From IMG/VR virus record IMGVR_UViG_3300022208_000005, positions 1 to 54,164 of that record: DNA of 54,164 nucleotides, one strand, 5' to 3'. Shown here in pieces: positions 7,460 to 14,707 of this stretch. The position numbers and the translations under genes were made by a program. The DNA comes from a virus. The stretch's first letter is position 1, and every line of letters starts with the position of its first letter. The notes under the pieces are model-generated. The model saw only the letters and a list, made by a program, of their open reading frames with translations, did not search any database and had not been told where the DNA came from.

Positions 7460-8080
7460 TTAGTATAAAAATTCAGAATAATCTGTATATTGATTATATA
7501 TAAAGGCCAGACCCTTCCTAGAGCTAATATAATCACACATGTGGACAAACATTTCATCTGGTTTCTGAGGGATTGGGAACTCTATCTCTTCACCTTTCTT
7601 ATTATTCCATTGCCCCATGTGACAAGCTATTAGTCTACATACTTCTTTATATATAGTAGGGTACTCTTTCTTGAGTGGCTTTAGGATAGCTGCAGCCTTT
7701 ATAGGGTGGTCCCAATCTGGCTTACCAATATCATGTAATATTAAAGCAGCTTGTACCAGATCATGATCTAACTCTTTAACTACTATCTTCATTTCTGAAG
7801 CTATGTAGCATGCAGCCTTAACATGTCTTACTAAGCCACCAACTCCAGAACTAGGTTGTGGATGAAATTTACCTGTAGCCGAAGCAGGTAATATAAAGAA
7901 GGACTCATCTACACATTCCATCAATGCCCTTTTAACAAATAAAGCCACATCACCTTCTTTTATTCTTTGTATCTCTGGTTCCAGACTTTTTAACCCCATT
8001 CTTCTTACTAGGCTTAGTTCCTGTACTACCTCTGCCTTCTTTGACTTCTTTGACTTCCTTACTCTTTTTACCAACCTCAT
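7460..8080 (-). CDS. HD-domain metal-dependent phosphohydrolase
   Basis: Up to 206 aa from the ATG at 8080; an in-frame ATG at 7999 (MGLKSLEPE) would give 179 aa and neither has an ideal ribosome-binding site. HD motifs are clear: VRHVKAA, then ILHDIGKPDWDHP (the HD pair), and a late IACHMGQW His. HD enzymes cleave phosphate esters of nucleotides or nucleic acids; substrate unknown. The long start overlaps the upstream 110-aa gene by 131 nt, which favours the shorter form. Confidence 0.8.
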   Translation of the reverse strand: MRLVKRVRKSKKSKKAEVVQELSLVRRMGLKSLEPEIQRIKEGDVALFVKRALMECVDESFFILPASATGKFHPQPSSGVGGLVRHVKAACYIASEMKIVVKELDHDLVQAALILHDIGKPDWDHPIKAAAILKPLKKEYPTIYKEVCRLIACHMGQWNNKKGEEIEFPIPQKPDEMFVHMCDYISSRKGLAFIYNQYTDYSEFLY

Positions 8081-8282
8081 TACCCCCTATTTTATGTCCC
8101 CAACATTTCTCACAAGAGAATCCTTTCTTTAACTTTCCTGTGGGTGTTCTGCATTCCATTTCTGTTTTCGTATCCTGGAAGAACATATGGGGACAGAAAG
8201 TCCTTATTATGTTAGCCTCCACACATCCTAAAATAGGCTGTTTGTGCCATGTTTTTAATAGCTCCTTAAAATGATCTGCCAT
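7950..8282 (-). CDS. Hypothetical 110-aa protein with Cys pair and Lys-rich tail
   Basis: The first ~75 residues hold several Cys (near 20, 30 and 44) and a CEKCWGHK pair with His, a possible metal site. The tail is low-complexity Lys/Glu/Gly, encoded by short GAAGT-type repeats on the coding strand. The tail overlaps the possible N terminus of the HD protein in another frame. No family recognised. Confidence 0.6.
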   Translation of the reverse strand: MADHFKELLKTWHKQPILGCVEANIIRTFCPHMFFQDTKTEMECRTPTGKLKKGFSCEKCWGHKIGGNEVGKKSKEVKEVKEGRGSTGTKPSKKNGVKKSGTRDTKNKRR

Positions 8283-8284
8283 AA

Positions 8285-8662
8285 TTATTTGAAGTGTAAC
8301 TTAACTACACTCCTTTTCCTCCTCTCATAAGATATTAGTTGCATGGCTTTATTATTTATCCAAGGTAGTGTGAGTGGTAGATCAAAGCCGGTAGAACCAT
8401 CAAACTCTAAAAGGTAATTTGACTCTGGCATACTCATAGCTATCTTTGGGTACTTCCTTACAAGTTTTATAAGCTCTTTAGACCAATCATCCCATTGGTG
8501 GTCATTTATCAGAGATGTGTGGTGTCTATAGTATATGCAACTATGGACCAGTATTTGTAACCACCTTCTCTTCATCAACAGCCTTATATCAGTCTCACCC
8601 TTACCAAGAGTATTAAGCTTAATGGTCTTGCTGGGTTTTAGTTTCTTCTTTTTCTTGGTCAT
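8285..8662 (-). CDS. DNA ligase LigA-related small protein
   Basis: 125 aa. Residues ~40-75 (YYRHHTSLINDHQWDD, then ELIKL...YP) resemble the N-terminal Ia region of NAD-dependent DNA ligases, in which a tyrosine pair and an xSDxxYD segment bind NMN. The adenylation domain with its KxDG lysine is absent, so it cannot be a ligase alone. Small ligase-Ia-like phage proteins exist. It overlaps the next upstream gene by 44 nt. Basic N terminus (KKKKKLKPSK). Confidence 0.6.
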   Translation of the reverse strand: MTKKKKKLKPSKTIKLNTLGKGETDIRLLMKRRWLQILVHSCIYYRHHTSLINDHQWDDWSKELIKLVRKYPKIAMSMPESNYLLEFDGSTGFDLPLTLPWINNKAMQLISYERRKRSVVKLHFK

Positions 8663-8933
8663 ATGCTTTCCTCATTCTATTTATAAAGTCAACCCTACCC
8701 TCTGTGATCTTACTCCTTAGTGCTTTTAACTCTATACAGCTTTTCTCAATCCTACCTAATTGTATACCTATCATCTGCTTCTCAAATGTACTAAGCTGTG
8801 GGTATCTACTCTTTAGTATACTAAATGCTATAGCCATTGAGCTAGCTATCTCATGGTCCTTAACTTCCTGAGGATAGCTTTTAGCTATCCCCAAATATCT
8901 GGTGTATAATTTTGATTGTTCATATAAAGCCAT
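8619..8933 (-). CDS. Hypothetical 104-aa helical protein
   Basis: The start chosen is the ATG at 8933, preceded by GGGGG about 9 nt upstream; longer starts inside the upstream gene lack this. Mostly alpha-helical and charged (KLYTRYLGIAKSYPQEVKDHEI..., then a basic C-terminal helix). It begins 2 nt past the DUF2786 stop, so it is coupled to it. No recognised domain. Confidence 0.65.
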   Translation of the reverse strand: MALYEQSKLYTRYLGIAKSYPQEVKDHEIASSMAIAFSILKSRYPQLSTFEKQMIGIQLGRIEKSCIELKALRSKITEGRVDFINRMRKAYDQEKEETKTQQDH

Positions 8934-8934
8934 A

Positions 8935-9579
8935 TTATTCAATCCCCCTATTGAATGATGAGCCCAGATCTTTACCTGCATAGAAAGCCGATGTGTTTTT
9001 AACAGCATGATTCTTAACTTTAGTTTGGACTATGTCTGTATCATTAGTAAAGACTTCAGATACCTTCTGTGGTACATGTAACACCAATGCGAATTGTTCA
9101 TGGATACTATCAAAATTCCTAACCTGTTCCTTGAACCCTTCATAGAATCCTTTACTTACATCATTCCTAACACCTTTAGGGCATAATCCCTGTGATTTGA
9201 TTATTTTGTTTTGTCTTCTTCTTTCCTTCTCCATTACTTTTATAACACTTGTTATAATAGCTTCTGTTACTTCAACATCACAGCTAAAGCCCCAAATACT
9301 TACATAGTCAGTTCTGTTAATAGTTCTTAATGCAATTTTACATCTCAAGCTTTGTGCAACTTCTTGGAATATAATACCCCACACATGGTTCTTAACTATT
9401 ATATCAGTCCTTCTTGTGATGACTTCTTCTGGGTTAGACTTCTGTAATTCAGCTGAGTCTATGTTATATTTAGCCATCATTTCTCTTGCTCTCATCATTG
9501 CATTTTGTGCTTCTGCTGGAGTTCCTGCTCTTTCTGCCAAGTTCAATACCTTTTGGATTCTCTCTTTAATGTTGTTCAT
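8935..9579 (-). CDS. DUF2786-domain protein
   Basis: 214 aa, first gene after the promoter at 9625-9653. Residues 1-40 match DUF2786 (IKERIQKVLNLA, then TPAEAQNAMMRAREMMAKYNID), a small helical domain common in phage and bacterial proteins of unknown function. A longer C-terminal region with GF, RRRQ and SKGFYEGF motifs follows, as usual for the family. Function unknown. Confidence 0.8.
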   Translation of the reverse strand: MNNIKERIQKVLNLAERAGTPAEAQNAMMRAREMMAKYNIDSAELQKSNPEEVITRRTDIIVKNHVWGIIFQEVAQSLRCKIALRTINRTDYVSIWGFSCDVEVTEAIITSVIKVMEKERRRQNKIIKSQGLCPKGVRNDVSKGFYEGFKEQVRNFDSIHEQFALVLHVPQKVSEVFTNDTDIVQTKVKNHAVKNTSAFYAGKDLGSSFNRGIE

Positions 9580-9624
9580 GTTAACATCTCCTTCTCAGTT
9601 AGGGTAAGATCATTTATTAATTAA

Positions 9625-9653
9625 ATTATACCAGAACTAGAGAGTAGAGTCAA
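9625..9653 (-). promoter_or_regulatory. Promoter of the TTGA-N17-TCTGGTATAAT family
   Basis: Minus strand: -35 TTGACT (9653-9648), 17-bp spacer ending AGTTCTGG, -10 TATAAT (9630-9625). Drives the DUF2786 gene. Confidence 0.85.
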
Positions 9654-9668
9654 TAGAACTTAGAGAGT

Positions 9669-10037
9669 TTAATACTCTAATTCGTAATGTATCTCATAAA
9701 TGAATATACCACTTATAGCTTGTAATGGGGTTACTACTATATTTCTAATAGTATAATTCTCTATTAGTTCTATAATTTCACTATTCAATCTGGCAGCTAG
9801 ATTATTAATACTATTAGCTGTGACTATAGCAACCTGTGGAATCCAAGCAGGAGCATGTAGTTCTTCCTGTAATTCTTCTGCATAGTCTTGTAGTTGTACA
9901 GTAGTTCTAAAACTTATATTAGCCCCACACCCGTTGCATAAAATCTTTCCCATTATGAAATTCCCTTCATTAAAGTCTCTAGCTGTTACCCTTATGGATT
10001 CATCACATTTTGGGCACTTTATAAATATATTACTCAT
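9669..10037 (-). CDS. Hypothetical zinc-ribbon protein
   Basis: 122 aa. An N-terminal zinc ribbon is clear: CPKCDE at about residue 8 and CNGCGAN about 25 residues on. The remaining ~80 residues are helix/strand without recognisable motifs and end EIHYELEY. The ATG overlaps the stop of the 39-aa gene upstream (ATGA). Probably a nucleic-acid or protein binder. Confidence 0.7.
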   Translation of the reverse strand: MSNIFIKCPKCDESIRVTARDFNEGNFIMGKILCNGCGANISFRTTVQLQDYAEELQEELHAPAWIPQVAIVTANSINNLAARLNSEIIELIENYTIRNIVVTPLQAISGIFIYEIHYELEY

Positions 10038-10153
10038 CTACTATCTCTCCTTTTTGTATTAACATGTGACACATGAGACCATAATAGTCTTTGTTCTATA
10101 GGCCTATCTAGGAAATCTACCTTAGTGAATAGACTCTTTAACCATTTAAACAT
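10034..10153 (-). CDS. Small 39-aa protein
   Basis: ATG at 10153 follows AAAGGAGGAG. Begins MFKWLKSLFTKVDFLDRP, so it has an amphipathic or membrane-associating N terminus and a basic C terminus. It shares a 4-nt ATGA overlap with the zinc-ribbon gene, which supports it being real. No family recognised. Confidence 0.6.
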   Translation of the reverse strand: MFKWLKSLFTKVDFLDRPIEQRLLWSHVSHVNTKRRDSR

Positions 10154-10202
10154 TAGTAACTCCTCCTTTATAATAAATAATACCCTAATGTAGCCTGAAA
10201 GT

Positions 10203-10463
10203 CTATTGCTGTAGTTCTGATATTAATAGAGCTTGTGCCTGATTCTCCATTTTAAGTTCCTCTACAAGTTGGTATAGTTTGTTGATCTCATTCTGTTGAG
10301 AATGGTTCACAGTAGACTGAGCATATAACTTACCCTCCAATTCATCAATGCCATATGCTCTATTTCCATAGGCTATATCTAACTTAACTCCCACCACCGT
10401 AATTATACTGATACCAAATACTACTATCATACTTCTTAGCACTACCATTAAGCTTTTATTCAT
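10203..10463 (-). CDS. Small membrane-anchored coiled-coil protein
   Basis: 86 aa. One N-terminal transmembrane segment (about residues 5-25, VVLRSMIVVFGISIITVVGV), then a coiled coil of about 50 residues (QNEINKLYQLVEELKMENQ). This is the same layout as the protein at 13015-13275. Function unknown; perhaps a membrane-bound early accessory protein. Confidence 0.65.
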   Translation of the reverse strand: MNKSLMVVLRSMIVVFGISIITVVGVKLDIAYGNRAYGIDELEGKLYAQSTVNHSQQNEINKLYQLVEELKMENQAQALLISELQQ

Positions 10464-10474
10464 GTTATCCCTCC

Positions 10475-10741
10475 CTATAGTGTTTTACTCTTTTCCTTAC
10501 TATCTTTGATTCTTAATATCCTATCCCAGTTAAGGCCAAATCTTTCAACTACTCTCTCAATGTACAACAGTACATGTGCCATCTCCTCTTCCATATTGTT
10601 TCTTCTTACACTACCCATTATACCCTTACAGGCTTCAACTCCTAACTCATGGCATTCTTCTGATAATTTAGTAAGAAGCCCCTTCTTAGAGTATTTCAAG
10701 GGATCTCTGGGTTTACTTGTTACTATCTCAATTCTACCCAT
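10475..10741 (-). CDS. MazG-like nucleotide pyrophosphohydrolase
   Basis: 88 aa from the ATG at 10741, 8 nt after AGGAGG. The ExxE...ExxxD-type pattern of phage MazG-like proteins is present: LSEECHELGVEACK, then NNMEEEMAHVLLYIE and a terminal helix (GLNWDRILRIKDSKEK). The usual ExxD Asp is replaced by His (EEMAH), which may weaken metal binding. Predicted to hydrolyse (d)NTPs or stress nucleotides such as ppGpp. It overlaps the upstream gene by 8 nt. Confidence 0.7.
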   Translation of the reverse strand: MGRIEIVTSKPRDPLKYSKKGLLTKLSEECHELGVEACKGIMGSVRRNNMEEEMAHVLLYIERVVERFGLNWDRILRIKDSKEKSKTL

Positions 10742-11087
10742 GATCTGGTCCCTCCTTCCATATAAGTCTATTATCAATCTCACTACTTGGATTTACATAT
10801 AGCTGTATGTTATCGTGGTCTGTTTGTACATAAGGAGCATATGAGGCTTCATCCCTATGTATAACATCTCTCCACTTATCCTCACATGAGAAATACCTCC
10901 ATTGGTTCTTAACCCTTATTTGTTCATTAAACCTTTGTCTGTGATAAGCATTAAGCCTATCATATACTAGGTAGTCCATTCCTAATGGCCCATTCGGTAC
11001 ATGTGATATTCTAAGTTTTTTCTTTTTAGCATAAGCTATAGCTTCCTCTTCCTCATAACTCTTGTACCACTTCTCAATTCGTTTCAT
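10734..11087 (-). CDS. Hypothetical 117-aa protein
   Basis: First gene after the promoter at 11119-11147. Begins MKRIEKWYKSYEEEEAIAYAKKK and has many Tyr, Trp and Arg residues (NAYHRQRFNEQIRVKNQWRYF). It ends just inside the MazG-like gene. No domain recognised. Confidence 0.65.
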   Translation of the reverse strand: MKRIEKWYKSYEEEEAIAYAKKKKLRISHVPNGPLGMDYLVYDRLNAYHRQRFNEQIRVKNQWRYFSCEDKWRDVIHRDEASYAPYVQTDHDNIQLYVNPSSEIDNRLIWKEGPDHG

Positions 11088-11118
11088 TTAAGCCCCCTAG
11101 TATTATTTGATTGTTTAC

Positions 11119-11147
11119 ATTATATAAGAGATATCAATACATCTCAA
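11119..11147 (-). promoter_or_regulatory. Promoter for the 10734-11087 gene
   Basis: Minus strand: -35 TTGAGA (11147-11142), 17-bp spacer, -10 TATAAT (11124-11119). Confidence 0.8.
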
Positions 11148-11158
11148 TAGCATACTCT

Positions 11159-11180
11159 AAAAAAGACCCCGAAGGGTCTT
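11159..11180 (-). terminator. Terminator of the TerD-family gene
   Basis: Minus strand: AAGACCC, TTCG tetraloop, GGGTCTT, then TTTT. A strong hairpin right after the stop at 11189. Confidence 0.9.
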
Positions 11181-11188
11181 GGTTAGTT

Positions 11189-11734
11189 TTATAATCCTAG
11201 GTTAGTACAAATCTCGGTAAGGCCATTCTCAAAGCCATCACCCAAGGCAGCAAACTTCCATTCTCCATTATGTCTGTACATCTCACCGATGATAACACCA
11301 GTCTCAATACTGTAATCCTCAGATAGATCATATCTAAGCATCTCCTCATTGGTTACCTTGTTCACAACTCGGATGAAGGCATTTTGTACTTGTCCGAAGT
11401 TCTGTCTTCTGGACACAGCATCATAAATATTCACAATAAATTTAAGCTTGTGAACATCCTCTTGTATCTCAGGTAGATTGATGAAGATTTGTTCGTCATC
11501 CCCATCTCCTTCACCTGTGAGGTTATCACCAGAGTGTTTTACCCCAGGGGCAGATTGTTTACCAAAATATACAAGAGTAAGGCCCTTGTCATTTTCATCC
11601 ACTAGAGCAACCGATGCGTCTAGATCAATGGATACACCATTTCCAACATCCCAACCCAAGCCTATTGTTACCTCTGTCATACCTGGTGCTGCTTTTGTTA
11701 AATCTACCTTTTGTCCTTTTACTAAGTTTACCAT
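11189..11734 (-). CDS. terD: TerD-family protein (tellurium resistance/stress family)
   Basis: 181 aa, full length for TerD. Family features: N-terminal LVKGQKVDLTK, IGLGWDV, DLDASV, then GDGDDEQIFINL (Asp cluster that binds Ca2+ in the family) and NFGQVQNAFIRVVN. TerD proteins are cytosolic Ca2+-binding beta-sandwich proteins tied to tellurite, phage-resistance and stress phenotypes. No other ter genes lie nearby. The gene has its own promoter and a strong terminator, so it is an independent, probably well-expressed early unit. The role in this phage is not known. Confidence 0.9.
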   Translation of the reverse strand: MVNLVKGQKVDLTKAAPGMTEVTIGLGWDVGNGVSIDLDASVALVDENDKGLTLVYFGKQSAPGVKHSGDNLTGEGDGDDEQIFINLPEIQEDVHKLKFIVNIYDAVSRRQNFGQVQNAFIRVVNKVTNEEMLRYDLSEDYSIETGVIIGEMYRHNGEWKFAALGDGFENGLTEICTNLGL

Positions 11735-11770
11735 CTACAATTCCTCCTTAAGTATATTAGTTACATTATT

Positions 11771-11799
11771 AAATTATCATAGTTCTTTCTGGATGTCAA
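11771..11799 (-). promoter_or_regulatory. Promoter for the TerD gene
   Basis: Minus strand: -35 TTGACA (11799-11794), 17-bp spacer, -10-like TAATTT (11776-11771). The -10 is weaker than in the other units. Confidence 0.65.
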
Positions 11800-11802
11800 A
11801 GG

Positions 11803-12027
11803 TTATTTCTTTAATATGATCTTAGGGAACACCAGACATTCATTATTCTTAAGCCTCCTTAACTTTCCTTGATCTAGTAGTTCTTGAATCACAGGTACAT
11901 TCCAGTAAGATGATACTCCCCCTTTACTAGTTAGGGTTATTACTTTGTTATAATACTCTGTGATCTCATGTTCAGAGGTTCCAGTCTCTAGGTCTAATTC
12001 TATTACATCTCCAATAGATAATATCAT
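11803..12027 (-). CDS. Hypothetical 74-aa protein
   Basis: Small basic/mixed protein, MILSIGDVIELDLETG at the start and a C terminus rich in Lys, Leu and Arg. Looks like a compact beta/helix domain (HEITEYYNKVITLTSKGG). Follows the 191-aa gene closely. Not recognised. Confidence 0.6.
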   Translation of the reverse strand: MILSIGDVIELDLETGTSEHEITEYYNKVITLTSKGGVSSYWNVPVIQELLDQGKLRRLKNNECLVFPKIILKK

Positions 12028-12048
12028 TACATCTCACTCCCTCTTTCT

Positions 12049-12624
12049 TTAGCCTTCCTCAATGCCAAAATTAGCTAGTATCCTATCATATATGTTCTTC
12101 TTTGTTCCACCAGACTCCAAAGCCATAACCTTACAGATACTAAGTAATAATTCCTTATCACATGATTTCAGGTGATGGGTATTACCCTCTATAATATCTA
12201 ATAAGCTATCCTCAATATAACACTTTTCAAGATAACACTTTTCAAGTATTCCACTCTTATTTATTGTCTTATTAAGCCAGTGAACAAATTCATCAAACTC
12301 CATTTCCTCAACCTCTTTTAGGTCATCCTCATCTAACTCCATAAGCTTGTAGCCCATTCTCTTAAGGACTAGTTGGTTCATTTCCTCAATTGAATCACAT
12401 TTCTCATCATCCCCATCTCTGAAGTACCCATAGAACTTATCAATAAACTCCTGCTCTTGTTTCAACTTCTGTGCCTCTCTATATTCCTTAGCTTCTTCTT
12501 GATCTGCAACTGCTCTTAATATATCAGATTTATTGTGGGGATTAATCCACTTGGGTAGTTCTTCTAGTAAGATTGTAACCTTCAATAGGTTATTAACTCT
12601 CTCTATATCATACTCTCTAATCAT
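12049..12624 (-). CDS. Hypothetical 191-aa acidic helical protein
   Basis: Highly charged, Glu-rich and helical. The central part contains a perfect 15-bp duplication (12217-12246) that repeats the residues LEKCY/LEKCY. The C terminus (LLSICKVMALESGGTKKNIYDRILANFGI) resembles a SAP/HeH-type helix-extended-helix end, in keeping with similar modules elsewhere here. Function unknown. Confidence 0.65.
   Translation of the reverse strand: MIREYDIERVNNLLKVTILLEELPKWINPHNKSDILRAVADQEEAKEYREAQKLKQEQEFIDKFYGYFRDGDDEKCDSIEEMNQLVLKRMGYKLMELDEDDLKEVEEMEFDEFVHWLNKTINKSGILEKCYLEKCYIEDSLLDIIEGNTHHLKSCDKELLLSICKVMALESGGTKKNIYDRILANFGIEEG
12217..12246. repeat. Tandem duplication 2 x 15 bp inside the 191-aa gene
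   Basis: ATAACACTTTTCAAG occurs twice back to back without mismatch, adding five residues in frame. A recent slippage event. Confidence 0.9.
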
Positions 12625-12636
12625 TTTATAGTCCTC

Positions 12637-12987
12637 CTATCTACTAAACGTGTGATTACCAACTTGTAATACTTCTCTATTAGTCATGCTGTACACAAAC
12701 TCTTTATCTGTGGATATTGCCTTGTTGTAGAAGTACAGTAGTTCATCATAACCTTCTAGATCATATGCTTCCTTTACTGCTTGCATGTCCTCTTCTGTAT
12801 ACTCTCCCCTCTTAAAGCATCCTCTACTTATTGCATTGAACTGGCTGCCATTACCCTTGTAGATAACTTCTGGTATTGTATTACCAAACCAACTATCCCC
12901 CTCTACTCTATTCAATATTACCTTAGCTACCAGTACTTTCCCCATGTAAGGTTGATTCTCTGCTTCGGCATGTACAATCCTAGCCAA
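12637..12987 (-). CDS. SleB/CwlJ-type cell-wall hydrolase domain, separated from its N terminus by an in-frame TGA
   Basis: The Hydrolase_2 fold is clear: ARIVHAEAE (catalytic Glu), GKVLVAKVILNRVEG, NTIPEVIY, GSQFNAI. These enzymes cut the glycan strands of peptidoglycan. The only start after the TGA at 13015-13017 that leaves a near-complete domain is TTG at 12987, with a weak ribosome-binding site; it would lose part of the first helix (REELRLL). The reading frame is open and in phase from the upstream 86-aa gene through the TGA, so the intact protein would be about 212 aa with a membrane anchor, a typical layout. Recoding, nonsense mutation or internal start are all possible. Confidence 0.75.
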   Translation of the reverse strand: MARIVHAEAENQPYMGKVLVAKVILNRVEGDSWFGNTIPEVIYKGNGSQFNAISRGCFKRGEYTEEDMQAVKEAYDLEGYDELLYFYNKAISTDKEFVYSMTNREVLQVGNHTFSR

Positions 12988-13014
12988 CAGCCTTAGTTCT
13001 TCTCTCCGTTGAGT

Positions 13015-13275
13015 TCATTCTTCAAGTTCTACCTGCATGACTCCAATTTCTTCATGTAGAGCACTAAGATCATCACTCATCACATCCTCTAAGTTACATA
13101 ACTTATCCTCTATGATCTCATTCTGCATGGTCATCTTCTCAGCTGTAATCATAATGAACTCCTGGTTCTTCTGCATCAATCTGTAAGCACACATAGCGAA
13201 TATGCTAAAGGCTATTGACATTATTACCATAGATATCATTAAACCTCTTATCTGTCTTTGTTCTCTACTCATCAT
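13015..13275 (-). CDS. Membrane anchor + coiled coil, N-terminal part of an interrupted SleB-type hydrolase
   Basis: 86 aa up to TGA (13015-13017). A transmembrane helix at about 12-33 (MISMVIMSIAFSIFAMCAY) is followed by a long helical/coiled segment ending VMQVELEE. Directly after the TGA the same frame reads TQREELRLLARIVHAEA, the start of the hydrolase domain. It overlaps the upstream gene by 11 nt. If no read-through occurs this is a separate small anchor protein. Confidence 0.7.
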   Translation of the reverse strand: MMSREQRQIRGLMISMVIMSIAFSIFAMCAYRLMQKNQEFIMITAEKMTMQNEIIEDKLCNLEDVMSDDLSALHEEIGVMQVELEE

Positions 13276-13522
13276 AACCTCCTGTTATGTCCTTCATTAT
13301 ATGCTGTAAATCACCATAAGATTCATCAAAGAGAGCTTGTATTAATTCCTCATGGTATTCTGACCATTCTTCTCCCATATGTTCTTCTACCAATTCGTCA
13401 AGCCCTGGTCCAGTACATTTTCTGATACCCTCTTGATGTACCCATTCCTCTGTGAATACCTCACCTTCAATTTCTAGTGTTCTTACATCAGTTGTCTCTG
13501 TGATCTCCCAATTAAACTTCAT
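13265..13522 (-). CDS. Hypothetical 85-aa acidic protein
   Basis: ATG at 13522 follows AAGGAGGAG. Acidic throughout, with Trp/Glu-rich segments (EVFTEEWVHQEG, EEHMGEEWSEYHEEL). No recognised domain. It lies in a tightly packed run of small early genes. Confidence 0.65.
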   Translation of the reverse strand: MKFNWEITETTDVRTLEIEGEVFTEEWVHQEGIRKCTGPGLDELVEEHMGEEWSEYHEELIQALFDESYGDLQHIMKDITGGYDE

Positions 13523-13525
13523 CTA

Positions 13526-13741
13526 CTACTCCTCCTTCAATCTTTCATTTAGTAGGGTTATAAACTTAGCTTGTCTCTTAGGACCAAAACCAAACTCATC
13601 ATGTAGTACCTTCATAGCCTCTACTAAGATTGTATCAGCATAGCTCCCTGCAAACACATGCAGGAACTCATTAAGCTTATTAGCACTCATCTTCTTGATC
13701 TCTTTATGTCTGGCCTTAAGTACATCTCTTTCCTTACTCAT
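13526..13741 (-). CDS. Hypothetical 71-aa basic helical protein
   Basis: The start at 13741 (MSKERDVLKARHKE) is 6 nt after AGGAGG and is preferred over the upstream in-frame ATG at 13762. Helical; its second half (LHDEFGFGPKRQAKFITLLNERL) resembles small phage helix-turn-helix-type proteins. Overlaps the upstream gene by 8 nt. Confidence 0.65.
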   Translation of the reverse strand: MSKERDVLKARHKEIKKMSANKLNEFLHVFAGSYADTILVEAMKVLHDEFGFGPKRQAKFITLLNERLKEE

Positions 13742-14084
13742 CACAATCCTCCTCATCCTCATTCTCTTCTTCCCAACTTATATATTGAATAAATCCTAAC
13801 CCCAGGTCTATATTTTGGAATCCAACTACATATCCCAGATTCTCTAGGTAATGACTTAAGCTAGAACCAACCTTTTTAGTCATCCTAGGTAGATGTCTAC
13901 CATTTATACTATAATCACCTGTATTAGCTGCATCTCTAATGGTGTTAAATACAATAGCAAGTAGTTGTTCATTCTCAAGCTCAAACTTTCTATTCATAGT
14001 ATCCTTAGATATCTTAGATATTTCTCTAGCCTCATCAACTGTAATAGATAACTTAATAATGCTCTTTTCTAAGTCTGCCATCAT
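13734..14084 (-). CDS. Hypothetical 116-aa protein
   Basis: Begins MMADLEKSIIKLSITVDEA and carries a central helical region (SKDTMNRKFELENEQLLAIVFNTI) and an acidic C terminus (EEENEDEEDCDE). Contains RHLPRMTKKVGSSLSHYLENLGY, perhaps a DNA- or protein-binding helix. Not recognised. Confidence 0.6.
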   Translation of the reverse strand: MMADLEKSIIKLSITVDEAREISKISKDTMNRKFELENEQLLAIVFNTIRDAANTGDYSINGRHLPRMTKKVGSSLSHYLENLGYVVGFQNIDLGLGFIQYISWEEENEDEEDCDE

Positions 14085-14093
14085 AATTCTCCT

Positions 14094-14267
14094 TTACTTG
14101 AATATACTTCCATCTACATAGTCTACACAGTTTCTTAGCTTTATTACCAGCTGTTGTACTTCCTCAAACTCATCATAAGTTAGTGGGTTATTGATTACAT
14201 GTTCGTCTTCTTCAAAATCATTCTCACACATCTTAATAAATGTTTCTAGTCTACCAATGATCTTCAT
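14094..14267 (-). CDS. Hypothetical 57-aa protein
   Basis: ATG at 14267 follows GAGGAGG and overlaps the upstream stop (ATGA). Sequence MKIIGRLETFIKMCENDFEE, then EVQQLVIKLRNCVDYVDG. Helical and acidic. The coupling and the good ribosome-binding site support it as a real gene. Confidence 0.65.
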   Translation of the reverse strand: MKIIGRLETFIKMCENDFEEDEHVINNPLTYDEFEEVQQLVIKLRNCVDYVDGSIFK

Positions 14268-14680
14268 AAGCTTACTACCTCCTCAATTAACTTCCATTCC
14301 TCATCCGATACTATACCACAATCATACTTCTCTTGTAGATTGTAATAACACTGCCTTAGGTATCTATCATTATGCCATAGATCATAAATGTATACTAACA
14401 TAGACATATGCCATTTTGGGAAGTAAGGACTATACCAATTCATTACAGAGTTATACTTGATCTCACTTGGCTGGTATCCTCTTCTTATCATTTCCTCATA
14501 TACCAATTGGGTATAGGCCTTAAAGTGTAACAATGAGTAGTCTAGTACTTTATTCACTAATCTGTGGTTGGGTGTGCCATTCTTATCAATTGCTCCTTTG
14601 ATTGCCAGTAATTCTCTCCATTGTGCAACTAGTTGTTTCTGTGGTAGTACTGGTATTAAGTCCTTGTGCCATAGTCTCAT
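14264..14680 (-). CDS. Conserved-looking phage protein, pyrimidine dimer DNA glycosylase-like
   Basis: 138 aa, first gene after the promoter at 14708-14736. MRLWHKDLIPVLPQKQLVAQWRELLAI is very like the start of T4 endonuclease V-type proteins (MRLWHxxLIPxLPRxQLxGQHRExxA), and the tail YIYDLWHNDRYLRQCYYNL fits the small proteins of that family found in Bacillota. In T4 endonuclease V the Thr2 amine is the nucleophile; here residue 2 is Arg, so catalysis by that route is unlikely. Function: possibly DNA binding/repair, uncertain. Confidence 0.65.
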   Translation of the reverse strand: MRLWHKDLIPVLPQKQLVAQWRELLAIKGAIDKNGTPNHRLVNKVLDYSLLHFKAYTQLVYEEMIRRGYQPSEIKYNSVMNWYSPYFPKWHMSMLVYIYDLWHNDRYLRQCYYNLQEKYDCGIVSDEEWKLIEEVVSL

Positions 14681-14707
14681 ATCATTACCTCCTCAATTAT
14701 TAGTTCT

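Noticed and set aside
12637-13275. Genome-wide reassignment of TGA to Trp
   Set aside because: Other genes (for example the plug, hub, spike and tail protein I genes) end in TGA at sensible places with overlapping starts, so the standard code is used.
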